A stretch of 64,000 nt of DNA, taken from the NCBI GenBank assembly GCA_018267955.1, contig JAFDXL010000006.1, forward strand, positions 62,001-126,000, written 5' to 3'. Below the pieces are notes generated by a model that saw only the letters and a list, made by a program, of their open reading frames with translations, made no database searches and was not told where the DNA came from. The first letter of the stretch is position 1; each line of letters begins with the position of its first letter. This document shows positions 43,584 to 51,849 of this stretch, piece after piece. This DNA comes from Bacteroidota bacterium (GTDB taxonomy: Bacteria > Bacteroidota > Bacteroidia > Chitinophagales > Chitinophagaceae). Both the position numbers and the translations under genes were made by a program.

Positions 43584-44088
43584 ATATGGTATTGTACGTT
43601 TTTAACTAAAATTGTTACTAAATAATATTACGCTTAGGAGGCATGATACCGGCAGTTTTATGCACCATGATACGGGCATAAAGCGGTTGTGGGGGCGGTA
43701 GCGCCGCGACCGGCATCAGCTTGGCCGTTACAGACCGTAACCGGTGGGTTAATGATTGCAGAAACTCGTTCATATACTTCATAAAGCGTTTAAGTGCCAA
43801 GTTAAATTTAGGCTAACTCAGCCGAATTAACATAATCTTAGCTTCTAAAGTTAATAATTAAAATCGTTATCCATAATCCCATGAACATATTTTTCATTCA
43901 ATTTTAATTCTCCTATAGTACTATTAACCATTAGTTAATTACATGTGTTAAGAAAATAGATTTAATACCTGAAAATACGCCAAAAACCAGTCATATATCA
44001 AAAAAAGAAGATAGTGAATTGACGAAACGGGAATATTAATTGACGAACGGTTTCCAGAAGAATTTGAAACATTAAAAACAAGCAAATA
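43584..44088. other. 505-bp region upstream of the giant adhesin gene
   Basis: AT-rich from about 43800. It holds a small basic open frame at 43618-43782 (listed separately) and, on the minus strand, a near-consensus TAAATTTA at about 43802-43809 (final G replaced by A) that could be the -7 box of the adhesin transcript. The part from 43900 to 44088 shows nothing I can name. Confidence 0.5.
43618..43782 (-). CDS. Possible 54-residue basic peptide upstream of the adhesin gene
   Basis: ATG at 43782, stop 34 bp before the adhesin ATG on the same strand. The start MKYMNEFLQSLTHRLRSVT resembles a signal-peptide n-region but no long hydrophobic core follows; the rest is Pro- and basic-rich (ALPPPQPLYARI, GIMPPKRN). 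It may be a leader peptide or a chance frame; no family is recognised. Confidence 0.25.
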   Translation of the reverse strand: MKYMNEFLQSLTHRLRSVTAKLMPVAALPPPQPLYARIMVHKTAGIMPPKRNII

Positions 44089-45576
44089 TTATCCGCCCAG
44101 CCTATTGATACCGGCTTTTGCCTGCTGGCGGATAGAATTACGGAAATCCTGTACCGGCATATTCAGACAATCCTTGAAAAACGCGAGCGCAGTGGTAGTA
44201 TTCCTGCGCGATTCATACATTAAACCCAGTTGCAGGGACGCCCGGGCTGCAAACTGGCCTTTATCATCGCGGGCGATGGAAATAGCTTTTTTATAATACA
44301 TATCCGCTTTCTGGTCCTCGCCCATATCGTCGTAGGCCTTACCCAGGCGGTAATTGTATTCGGCACGCTCGGTAACCGTTTGCAAGTTGGCTTCTGCCTG
44401 GGCATTTAACCGGGCCAAAGCCTGCGGATAGTAACCCCCATCCAGCAATAATTTGGCCTGCAGCAGGGTAGCATTGGGCCAGGAACCCTCGCGCGCAAAG
44501 CGCTGTGCCTGCCTGTCGGCATCTACATTTGTAGAACCCTGTGCCGGTATTTGTGCCCGGTAGTCCTTTGCTTTGGCCATATCACCCATCAGGTAATAGC
44601 TCAAAGCCAGCTTTTGCAGGGCATCTTTTACAAAAATGCCGCCTTTGTACACAGACAGGAAGTGGCGAAAATAATCTACCGCATCATGATCGAGCTTGTG
44701 CAGCAAGGCATTACCGGCCTGGTATTCAAAAATGGGAAACTTGTTATATTCAGGCAGGCCCTGCATTTGCCTGATGGTTTGCAGGGCAGCATCGCCTTTG
44801 CGATAATTAAGGGAAAGATCTGTTTTTACATAGGACAGCAGGAGATTGCCAGTGGCAGGGTACGCATCTGAATTAAGAAATCGCCATGTTTCCTCCTGCT
44901 TTGACTGGAGGTAAAATTTGGTGTACACGTAGAATATGGTAGCATCGGCATAGAGGGCATCCTGCGGCGTATGCTTGCTGAGAAAAGACTCTAGCCGCCC
45001 TACTCCACGGTTGACATTGCCCTTCATGCCAAAGATGGAAGCGATCCAGGAATAATCTTCGGGGAGGGTGCCTACTACAGCCTCTTCGAGGCCGAAAAGA
45101 ATATCATTATAATCGAAAGCGGGAAAACGACGCTGGTTTTCTTTAAGCAGCAGAAACGATTTACGGAACGTAGTGGCCGCGCTAAACTTCTCGCCCATAC
45201 GCACATATACAAATGCCCAGTGCATATATATACCGCCTTGTAACAATCGATACCAGGGAGAAGAATCATCGCCGCGGCGGAGCAAATCCAAACGTGCATC
45301 GAGGTGCTTCTGTAACTGCTCATAATCGCTTTTGCTGCCATTGAGCAATAGTTGCAGGCAATCGGCATAATCGGCTATATAAGTAGCAGTGAGGTTGTAC
45401 GGGTCTGCGAGCATCTGCTGCCTGATAACCTCATTACCTTTATCGAACTGCAGGGAAGTATAATACTGATATGCCTGCCTGCATTTATCATTGTAACTAA
45501 AATAATAATTTGCTGCAAAAGATTGTGATGAACCAATAACAAGGGTAAGTATCAGCAGAATAAAGCTACGGCGCAT
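44089..45576 (-). CDS. Exported TPR-repeat protein
   Basis: 495-residue protein: signal peptide MRRSFILLILTLVIGSSQSFAA, then helical TPR-like repeats along the whole length, clearest at the C-terminus (YNYRLGKAYDDMGEDQKADMYYKKAISIARDDKGQFAARASLQLGLMYESRRNTTTALAFFKDCLNMP). Periplasmic or outer-membrane scaffold. I start at ATG 45576, only 6 nt beyond a perfect promoter -7 box, which excludes the longer in-frame starts. Confidence 0.82.
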   Translation of the reverse strand: MRRSFILLILTLVIGSSQSFAANYYFSYNDKCRQAYQYYTSLQFDKGNEVIRQQMLADPYNLTATYIADYADCLQLLLNGSKSDYEQLQKHLDARLDLLRRGDDSSPWYRLLQGGIYMHWAFVYVRMGEKFSAATTFRKSFLLLKENQRRFPAFDYNDILFGLEEAVVGTLPEDYSWIASIFGMKGNVNRGVGRLESFLSKHTPQDALYADATIFYVYTKFYLQSKQEETWRFLNSDAYPATGNLLLSYVKTDLSLNYRKGDAALQTIRQMQGLPEYNKFPIFEYQAGNALLHKLDHDAVDYFRHFLSVYKGGIFVKDALQKLALSYYLMGDMAKAKDYRAQIPAQGSTNVDADRQAQRFAREGSWPNATLLQAKLLLDGGYYPQALARLNAQAEANLQTVTERAEYNYRLGKAYDDMGEDQKADMYYKKAISIARDDKGQFAARASLQLGLMYESRRNTTTALAFFKDCLNMPVQDFRNSIRQQAKAGINRLGG

Positions 45577-45582
45577 ATTGAC

Positions 45583-45612
45583 CAAAGTTAAGGTATAACG
45601 GATTTCCACAAA
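45583..45612 (-). promoter_or_regulatory. Promoter of the TPR gene (TTTG-N18-TAACTTTG)
   Basis: Both elements are perfect with 18-bp spacing. The box ends 6 nt before the ATG, so the mRNA should be leaderless or nearly so. Confidence 0.8.
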
Positions 45613-45698
45613 TTGTAGAATTGTTACAAAAAACTGTGGAATGGCATTGTAGAATAAATACATGTGCCAATATGGTAACAATTTAATGCCTTGGAATC

Positions 45699-45729
45699 TT
45701 TGAGATAACGCATATCTACAGTACTTTTG
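45699..45729 (+). promoter_or_regulatory. Promoter of the EGF-like lipoprotein (TTTG-N19-TACTTTTG)
   Basis: Perfect -33 and -7 elements at 19-bp spacing. The predicted leader is about 48 nt and A-rich just before the start codon. Confidence 0.8.
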
Positions 45730-45781
45730 GCATTATTATTGTTTTATTATCCTCATTAAAAAACAAAAAAATTTGCTATCT

Positions 45782-46285
45782 ATGATGAAATCATTCCGCA
45801 ACATTGCACTATCTGCATTATTAACGATCGGTGCTTTTACGACTGTAACGTACACTGCATGTAACAAAGATGAATGTAAAGATGTAGTATGCCAAAACGG
45901 TGGTACTTGCGCTGCAGGCGTTTGTACTTGTCCTACAGGGTACGAAGGTACTAACTGTGAAAAACTGACCCGCGCTAAATTTATTGGCAGCTGGACTGGT
46001 TCTGACGTATGTAACCTGGGTACATACTCTGTTACGCTTACTATCGGGGAATCTTCTAACAACATCAATGCTCTTGTGAACAATCCGGGCGGATTTGGTG
46101 GTACTGTACAAATTACCGGTACTGTAACAGCAGCTAATACCTTGTCTTTTACAAATGCAAGCGTGGGCAGCGGCAGAACACTTACTGGTACTATGACATT
46201 TAACGGCAACAGCATGACGTTCAATTACACAGTAACATCAACTGTTGACTCAGACCATTGCACAGGTACTTATTCTAAGCAATAA
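45782..46285 (+). CDS. Lipoprotein with one EGF-like module
   Basis: 167-residue lipoprotein. Signal peptide II ending TYTAC (lipid Cys 27, a relaxed lipobox), followed at once by an EGF-like module with six cysteines at 32, 37, 43, 48, 50 and 59 (CQNGGTCAAGVCTCPTGYEGTNC). The C-terminal 100 residues form a beta-rich domain of the lipocalin-like type (FIGSWTGSDVC, TMTFNGNSMTFNYTV). Two adjacent ATGs (45782, 45785) are equally possible. EGF modules are uncommon outside animals but recur in Bacteroidota surface proteins. It converges on another lipoprotein through a shared terminator. Confidence 0.8.
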   Translation: MMKSFRNIALSALLTIGAFTTVTYTACNKDECKDVVCQNGGTCAAGVCTCPTGYEGTNCEKLTRAKFIGSWTGSDVCNLGTYSVTLTIGESSNNINALVNNPGGFGGTVQITGTVTAANTLSFTNASVGSGRTLTGTMTFNGNSMTFNYTVTSTVDSDHCTGTYSKQ

Positions 46286-46306
46286 TTTACTAAATAACCA
46301 AAAAAT

Positions 46307-46341
46307 AAAAGCAGCTCAAATGAGCTGCTTTTATTTTTTTT
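46307..46341. terminator. Bidirectional terminator between two lipoprotein genes
   Basis: Perfect 12-bp arms AAAAGCAGCTCA / TGAGCTGCTTTT with two bases between, A-rich left and T-rich right flanks. Confidence 0.9.
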
Positions 46342-46356
46342 TATTGCCCGGAAAGA

Positions 46357-46785
46357 CTAGTGAGGATTAGTAGAACCCGGACGATCAGTTACACTTTTAG
46401 TGCCCTGGTTAGTAGCACCCGGACGATCAGTTGTTTTACCTGAACCCTGGTTAGTAGCACCCGGGCGCGTATTTACTGAATTTGGATTTGGCTTAGCAGG
46501 CTCAGAAGGCTTTTCTGTACGCTTAGTAGTATGCGCAGCAGGCTTTGGAGCAGGAGCACCGCTCTTCATAGCAGCAATGATAGAATCTGCTTTTACCAAT
46601 GCCAGGGCATTTATCAGTGAATCGTTTTGCGCAGTTAATTCTGTACGAATGGCATCAACACGAGCGTTAACGGTAGAGTCAATTTGTTCCTGAGACATAC
46701 CGCCTGTTGCAGGCGCGTTATTATTACATGACGCAAACGCCAGGGTTGCACCCGCAGCTAGTAGTAACAAAGTTTGTTTTTTCAT
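46357..46785 (-). CDS. Lipoprotein with 14-residue C-terminal repeats
   Basis: 142 residues. Lipobox FASC (Cys 20), a helical segment (SQEQIDSTVNARVDAIRTELTAQNDSLINALALVKADSIIAAM) and a disordered Pro/Lys region, ending in three copies of a 14-residue unit beginning (D/T)RPGATNQG, the last truncated to DRPGSTNPH. The unit is 42 bp in the DNA. Function unknown; perhaps peptidoglycan- or surface-associated spacer. A TATTTTTG box lies at 46808-46815. Confidence 0.72.
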   Translation of the reverse strand: MKKQTLLLLAAGATLAFASCNNNAPATGGMSQEQIDSTVNARVDAIRTELTAQNDSLINALALVKADSIIAAMKSGAPAPKPAAHTTKRTEKPSEPAKPNPNSVNTRPGATNQGSGKTTDRPGATNQGTKSVTDRPGSTNPH

Positions 46786-46807
46786 TCTTAATACAGTTTT
46801 ATGTGTG

Positions 46808-46815
46808 CAAAAATA
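46808..46815 (-). promoter_or_regulatory. -7 box of the repeat lipoprotein gene (TATTTTTG)
   Basis: Perfect TAnnTTTG, 22 nt before the ATG. A TTTG lies 23 bp further upstream, slightly longer than the usual spacing. Confidence 0.5.
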
Positions 46816-46894
46816 TGTTAGTTATCCTGATTTAGAAACAAATATGATGCCTGAAAGAATTATTACTACGGAATTAACAACAAAATGCGCGCTC

Positions 46895-47782
46895 TTACAC
46901 CTTAGCCATCATTTCTTTATATAGTATTTTCACCAGTCCATCGGCAAGTCCTATTTTAGGTACATATATCTCATCGGCATTGGCCCAGCGCATTACTGCA
47001 ATGTATATCTGCAGGGCGGGCACAATCACATCGGCGCGGTCGCTACGGAGATTGTACAGGTGCTTACGGTCTTCGATAGAGGTATAGCTTAACTCTTTGT
47101 AATAATCTTTCAACAGATCCAGCGGCAGGGGTTTGCCCTCTTTGCGCTTGGACATGGAAAACACTTTATTGATATTACCACCACTACCAATGATCTCTAC
47201 CGGTTGAAACTCGCGCGTATGGGTCTTTATAAACCATTTCATATGCTCCCATTGCTCATCTGTAACGGTGTTATTGAGCAAACGGATGGTACCGATATTG
47301 AACGACTCCTTGAAAACGATATGATTTTCGGAAAATAAGGTAACCTCGGTGCTGCCACCACCCACATCTACATACAAATAAGAATGGTTGGATGCCAGGT
47401 TTTCGGCTATATGCGTTTCGTAGATCACATTGGCCTCTTCCTTGCCGCTGATAATATTGATATCGATGCCCGTTTCGTCCTTGATCTCTTTGAGAATAGC
47501 GGGGCCGTTGGCAGCATCGCGCATGGCAGAAGTGGCGCATGCTTTTACCGCTTCTACATTATAGAGCTCCATCAGCAGCTTATATGCCTTGATGGTATTG
47601 ATAAGCCTTTGCTTTTTCTCTGGACTGATGATACCTTTTTCGAACACATCGAAACCCAAACGAAGGGGGATGCGTAAAAGGCTCAGTTTAGTAAAATCAA
47701 CACTGCCATCTTTATATACAGATGTTTCAGAAATTAATAACCTTGCGGCGTTTGACCCTATATCAATAGCAGCTAATATCAA
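46895..47782 (-). CDS. ppx: Exopolyphosphatase, Ppx/GppA family
   Basis: 295-residue Ppx/GppA phosphatase (polyphosphate or pppGpp hydrolysis). Sugar-kinase/Hsp70-type fold: phosphate-1 loop AAIDIGSNAARLLI at the N-terminus, GKEEANVIYETHIAENL near 117, LYVDVGGGSTEVTLF near 140 and GSGGNINKVF near 200. It has only the core domain, lacking the long C-terminal extension of the E. coli enzyme. The start is a TTG overlapping the ppk1 TGA by 4 nt; this places the ATPase motif at the usual distance from the N-terminus. No other start fits. Operon with ppk1. Confidence 0.9.
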   Translation of the reverse strand: MILAAIDIGSNAARLLISETSVYKDGSVDFTKLSLLRIPLRLGFDVFEKGIISPEKKQRLINTIKAYKLLMELYNVEAVKACATSAMRDAANGPAILKEIKDETGIDINIISGKEEANVIYETHIAENLASNHSYLYVDVGGGSTEVTLFSENHIVFKESFNIGTIRLLNNTVTDEQWEHMKWFIKTHTREFQPVEIIGSGGNINKVFSMSKRKEGKPLPLDLLKDYYKELSYTSIEDRKHLYNLRSDRADVIVPALQIYIAVMRWANADEIYVPKIGLADGLVKILYKEMMAKV

Positions 47783-49857
47783 TCCTTATAGTGTTTACCC
47801 TGCAAATATCCGTAAATAGCCACTTGTGAGCGTATTTCGGGATCATTTTTTTTAGGTGTTACGTAGTTATTACTTTGTTCGTTATCGAGCACACGGGCCT
47901 TTACATTCTCTGACAACTGGATCTTTAAAATATCTTCCAGCTCCTTCTGAATTTCGGGATCGTTTACCGGGCAGGCAGCCTCTATCCTGTGATCGAGGTT
48001 GCGTATCATCCAGTCTGCTGAAGATATGAAAAACTTAGGATTACCGCCATTATGAAAAACAAATACACGGGCATGTTCCAGGTACTCGTCTATAATACTG
48101 ATGGCCTGTATGTTTTTTGCAAAAGATTTGTGCTGTGTGTAGGCGCAGCAACTGCCACGAATAATCATCTTTACCTCTACCCCCGCGCGTGCAGCTTCAT
48201 ATATTTTCGCGATCAGCTCCTGATCTACAAGGCTATTAGATTTAATAATAATAGATGCATCCTTACCGGCCTTTGCAGCCTTGATCTCTTTGCTGATCAT
48301 CTCTGCAAAAAAACTGCGCATGGTTACCGGTGCCACAGGAAGTGTTTTACATTTTCTTAATGCATCGAATTTGGGATTTGCAGACTCGAGGTAAGCAAAT
48401 ACGCGCGTGATATCTGCGAGTATGTTTTTATCTGTAGTCAGCAGGCAATGATCTCCGTAATAGCGGGCGGTGCCTTCATTAAAATTGCCGGTAGAAACAA
48501 AACCATAAGATTTGGTTTTATTGAACACCTTCTTTTTAATGATGCACAGCTTGGCATGCACCTTCATATGCGGCTGGCCGAGGAATACCTTCACACCTTC
48601 TTCCTCCAGCCGGCTTTTCCATTGCAGGTTGGCCTCTTCATCAAAACGGGCACGTAACTCTATGACCACTGTTACCTCTTTACCATTGCGCACCGCATTG
48701 ATGAGGGCATTGATGACTTTAGAATCTTTTGCCAGGCGGTAGGCCGTGATCTTGATACTATTGACAAACGGATCGATGGCCGCTTCGCGCAGCAGGTCTA
48801 TTATAGAATCGAATGAATGGTAAGGAAAATGCAACATCACATCGCGCTTTTCCAGCACGTCCATAATACGGGTAGGCTGCTTTAACAGCGGGTGGACAAA
48901 TGGACGCGGACGCGGTGTGAGATCATTGAACACCCCGGAAGGGAAGTTCATGAAGTCTTTAAAGTTGTGGATACGCCCCCCGGGTAACAGATTGTCTTTC
49001 TTAGATAAATTCAATCGCTTCACCAGGTAATCGAGCAGGCTGGCATCGATATGCCTATCGAACACGAAACGGGTAGCGCGGCCACGTTTGCGATTCTTGA
49101 GGCCTTTTTCGAGCTCGTCGATAAGATTGGTGCTTACATCATTATCCATCTCCAGCTCCGCATCGCGGGTTACTTTAATGATATAGCCAAGGAAACGATT
49201 AAAGCCAAACGGGGCAAACAAATTGGGCAGGCTGAAACGAATGATATCTTCCAGCAGCATGATATCTTTCTCACCCTCTGTAGATGGAGGAAGGATAACG
49301 AAGCGTGGCAATACCTTGGCAGGTATCTCTATTAATGCATAACGCTGCATCATAGGATTTTTAGTATCGCCGAGGACACATGCCAGGTATATAGACTTAT
49401 CGCGCAGCAAGGGTATCTGCGGAATGCTTTCTATCATCAGCGGTACGATCTCTGTACGCACCTTTTCATCGAAATAAGCAGTAACGAATTCCTTCTGCTG
49501 CTTGTTTAGCTGCTTTTCGTTTTTGATATAAATATTATCCTTCTCCAGCTCTGATATAACATCTGCATATATCGCATCAAATTCTGATTGCTGGTTGATA
49601 ACAATATGCTGTATCTGCGCTAATATTTTATCAGGATTATTTTCAAGATGTATGCGGGCAACCTTGCCTATACGCAGCATCCTGTTGAGTGTAGCTACAC
49701 GTACACGGAAAAACTCATCAAGATTATTGGAAAAAATACCCAGGAAGCGAAGCCTGTCGTAAATATGATTATCTGTATCTCCTGCCTCCTGTAAAACCCG
49801 TGCATTGAATGATAACCAGCTGATATCCCGTATAATGGTCTGCTTTGTAGACTTCAC
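47779..49857 (-). CDS. ppk1: Polyphosphate kinase 1
   Basis: Makes polyphosphate from ATP. The 692 residues fit PPK1: N-terminal domain RDISWLSFNARVLQEA, head domain, then the two PLD-like catalytic domains. The phospho-acceptor His is H434 in KVHAKL, and the second conserved His is H595 in EYLEHARVF. It begins with GTG at 49857. ppx overlaps its stop, so synthesis and breakdown enzymes are made from one message. Confidence 0.95.
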   Translation of the reverse strand: MKSTKQTIIRDISWLSFNARVLQEAGDTDNHIYDRLRFLGIFSNNLDEFFRVRVATLNRMLRIGKVARIHLENNPDKILAQIQHIVINQQSEFDAIYADVISELEKDNIYIKNEKQLNKQQKEFVTAYFDEKVRTEIVPLMIESIPQIPLLRDKSIYLACVLGDTKNPMMQRYALIEIPAKVLPRFVILPPSTEGEKDIMLLEDIIRFSLPNLFAPFGFNRFLGYIIKVTRDAELEMDNDVSTNLIDELEKGLKNRKRGRATRFVFDRHIDASLLDYLVKRLNLSKKDNLLPGGRIHNFKDFMNFPSGVFNDLTPRPRPFVHPLLKQPTRIMDVLEKRDVMLHFPYHSFDSIIDLLREAAIDPFVNSIKITAYRLAKDSKVINALINAVRNGKEVTVVIELRARFDEEANLQWKSRLEEEGVKVFLGQPHMKVHAKLCIIKKKVFNKTKSYGFVSTGNFNEGTARYYGDHCLLTTDKNILADITRVFAYLESANPKFDALRKCKTLPVAPVTMRSFFAEMISKEIKAAKAGKDASIIIKSNSLVDQELIAKIYEAARAGVEVKMIIRGSCCAYTQHKSFAKNIQAISIIDEYLEHARVFVFHNGGNPKFFISSADWMIRNLDHRIEAACPVNDPEIQKELEDILKIQLSENVKARVLDNEQSNNYVTPKKNDPEIRSQVAIYGYLQGKHYKD

Positions 49858-49877
49858 CTAATATATTTTTGCAGCAG

Positions 49878-49900
49878 CAAAAATAACCTCATAATTGAGG
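49878..49900 (-). promoter_or_regulatory. ppk1 -7 box (TATTTTTG) overlapping a small hairpin after rfaE2
   Basis: On the minus strand a 5-bp stem CCTCA / TGAGG (49887-49900) is followed by TTATTTTTG. The U-rich tail could end rfaE2 transcripts and at the same time contains a perfect TAnnTTTG (49878-49885) about 20 nt before the ppk1 GTG. Confidence 0.4.
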
Positions 49901-49933
49901 CTTGCTGTACATAAATATACAAAAAAGCAGACT

Positions 49934-50428
49934 TTACAATTTCTTAATACGATCTATCAGCGCGCTGGTAGAATATCCCTCTACAATAGGAATGATCTGC
50001 ACCTTGCCGCCGTAGCTCTGCACATGGTTTGCGCCAACTATGGTATCGATGGTATAATCCCCCCCCTTTACCAATACATCGGGGCTGATAGATTTGATGA
50101 GGTTTTCGGGAGTGTCTTCATCAAAAAAACAAACAGCATCTACAAACATCAGCGAAGCTAACTGAAATGCCCTGTCTTGCTGATTATTGACGGGGCGCTC
50201 CTCCCCTTTTAATCGTTTTACGGAAGCATCTGTATTGATACCCACTATTAATATATTGCCTTCATCGGCAGCCTTAGCCAGCAGATCGATGTGGCCACGA
50301 TGCAGAATATCGAAACAGCCGTTGGTGAACACAATCTTTTTGCTGAGCGAACGCCACATGTGTATATGCCTGTCAATAACAGTAGCATCATTGAGTATCT
50401 TATTTTCTATCCACTGTAACTTGTGCAT
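49934..50428 (-). CDS. rfaE2: Heptose 1-phosphate adenylyltransferase (RfaE domain II)
   Basis: 164-residue nucleotidyltransferase (D-glycero-beta-D-manno-heptose 1-phosphate adenylyltransferase) of LPS core synthesis. The HxGH motif is at 43-46 in TNGCFDILHRGHIDLL, with VGINTDASVKRLKG and the C-terminal VEGYSTSALIDRI typical of the family. Separate from the kinase domain, as usual in Bacteroidota. The start overlaps the flippase gene by 29 bp. No kinase gene is nearby. Confidence 0.92.
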   Translation of the reverse strand: MHKLQWIENKILNDATVIDRHIHMWRSLSKKIVFTNGCFDILHRGHIDLLAKAADEGNILIVGINTDASVKRLKGEERPVNNQQDRAFQLASLMFVDAVCFFDEDTPENLIKSISPDVLVKGGDYTIDTIVGANHVQSYGGKVQIIPIVEGYSTSALIDRIKKL

Positions 50429-51404
50429 TGTGCTGTTTACGGTTTAGTATTGGCAAAAGTATTAAAGAAATGATACCCAACACCAGGATTATACCTACCT
50501 GCACCGACCAGGACACCCAACCAAACGCAATACCGTTAGCTTCGGCGATACCATATACCAGCAATGTTTTACCCACTGCCAAAGGATAAAGCCCGATGCC
50601 CCCCTGCGTGCCTATCATACCTATACTCCCCGCAACCAATACTACCAGCGCCACTGATAACCCAAGGTGCTCTGTAATAGGCATGCTCCAAAAGCCCAGC
50701 ACTATCAGGAACCAGTAAGCCCCCCATATCAGCAGCGTGTATAAAAGGAACATGCCGCTCTTCTTTAATTTGAAGATAGACATTACCCCATCGGCAAGGC
50801 CTTTTATGAATTTGCCAACCTTAGTATGTTTAAACTTTCGATATACAATTACTACAGCGGCAATGCCTAATAGCATTCCACCTATTAATATAAGATAAAG
50901 ATTAGTGTGATTGCCGCCACTGCTACCCATAGCATCATTGATCATTTTACCTACTACATCGGCCTCCAGGAAGAAGGCCATCAATACAATGATGCCCAGG
51001 CATACCACATCGAAGGCGCGCTCGGCCACTATTGTACCTATCATTTTATCAGCTGGTACTTTTTCGTAGCGTGCCAGTACGGTACATTTGGCAACCTCAC
51101 CCGCCCGCGGTATAGCAAGGTTGGTTACATAGCCTATCATCACGGCAAAAAAAGTATTGGCAGTAGTAGGACGAATGTCCATAGGTTCCAGCAACAACTT
51201 CCAGCGCAACGCCCTGAACCAATGCGATAGAAACCCGATAATGAAAATAGGCACCAGCATCCACAAACGGGTTGCTTTGATGGCATCCAGCATCGAAGAG
51301 CGCTGTTCCGGGGATAGCTTGCTCATCATCCAGTAAATGATGCCCACACCCAGCCCGAGGAAAACGACATATTGCAATATCGTGAGCAGGGTCTTCTTAT
51401 TCAT
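50400..51404 (-). CDS. Flippase-like/lysylphosphatidylglycerol synthase TM-region protein
   Basis: 334-residue multi-span membrane protein of the LPG_synthase_TM/YbhN group, with about eight spans and the motifs GFLSHWFRALRWKLLL, IPRAGEVAKCTVLARYEKVP and GTIVAERAFDVVCLGII. Cytoplasmic membrane; relatives flip or modify lipids. Downstream of panD and overlapping rfaE2, in a set that may be one transcript. A TATCTTTA sequence (one mismatch to the -7 consensus) lies 5 nt before its ATG. Confidence 0.85.
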   Translation of the reverse strand: MNKKTLLTILQYVVFLGLGVGIIYWMMSKLSPEQRSSMLDAIKATRLWMLVPIFIIGFLSHWFRALRWKLLLEPMDIRPTTANTFFAVMIGYVTNLAIPRAGEVAKCTVLARYEKVPADKMIGTIVAERAFDVVCLGIIVLMAFFLEADVVGKMINDAMGSSGGNHTNLYLILIGGMLLGIAAVVIVYRKFKHTKVGKFIKGLADGVMSIFKLKKSGMFLLYTLLIWGAYWFLIVLGFWSMPITEHLGLSVALVVLVAGSIGMIGTQGGIGLYPLAVGKTLLVYGIAEANGIAFGWVSWSVQVGIILVLGIISLILLPILNRKQHNAQVTVDRK

Positions 51405-51421
51405 AGCAATAAAGATAGCTA

Positions 51422-51766
51422 TTATAATTTATTGCCTGCCTTAGGGAAGATTACAGCAGGTTTGAATTGCTTTGCCTCTTCAAAATCCATGTGCGCGTAA
51501 GAGATAACGATCACCGTATCGCCCACAGAGATGCGATGAGCAGCAGGGCCGTTCATGCAGATCATACCGCTGCCACGGATGCCACGGATAACATAGGTTT
51601 CGAGACGGGCCCCGTTATCCATGCTCAATACTTGCACCTTTTCGCCCTCAATTATGTTTGCAGCATCCATCAGATCTTCATCTATGGTGATACTGCCGAT
51701 GTAGTTGAGGTTCGCTTCCGTTATTTTAACGTGATGCAGTTTTGATTTTAATACTTCTATTTGCAT
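51422..51766 (-). CDS. panD: Aspartate 1-decarboxylase (pyruvoyl enzyme)
   Basis: Makes beta-alanine for pantothenate/CoA. The 114 residues contain the self-cleavage site Gly24-Ser25 in [11 protein letters not shown]; Ser25 becomes the pyruvoyl group. The family motifs [15 protein letters not shown] and GAA-like [12 protein letters not shown] follow. Head of the panD-flippase-rfaE2 group (17 bp to the flippase gene). Confidence 0.95.
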   Translation of the reverse strand: MQIEVLKSKLHHVKITEANLNYIGSITIDEDLMDAANIIEGEKVQVLSMDNGARLETYVIRGIRGSGMICMNGPAAHRISVGDTVIVISYAHMDFEEAKQFKPAVIFPKAGNKL

Positions 51767-51773
51767 AGCGGCG

Positions 51774-51781
51774 CAAATGTA
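51774..51781 (-). promoter_or_regulatory. -7 box of panD (TACATTTG)
   Basis: Perfect TAnnTTTG ending 7 nt before the panD ATG, another near-leaderless arrangement. Confidence 0.5.
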
Positions 51782-51849
51782 CGAAACCTATACAACGTAC
51801 CACATAGATAATTGAAATAACGCATTATAATAATTCCTTACCTCGCAGC

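Noticed and set aside
45736-46224. 162-codon minus-strand frame opposite the EGF-like lipoprotein
   Set aside because: The plus-strand gene has a perfect promoter, signal peptide and six-Cys EGF module; the antisense frame has none of these.
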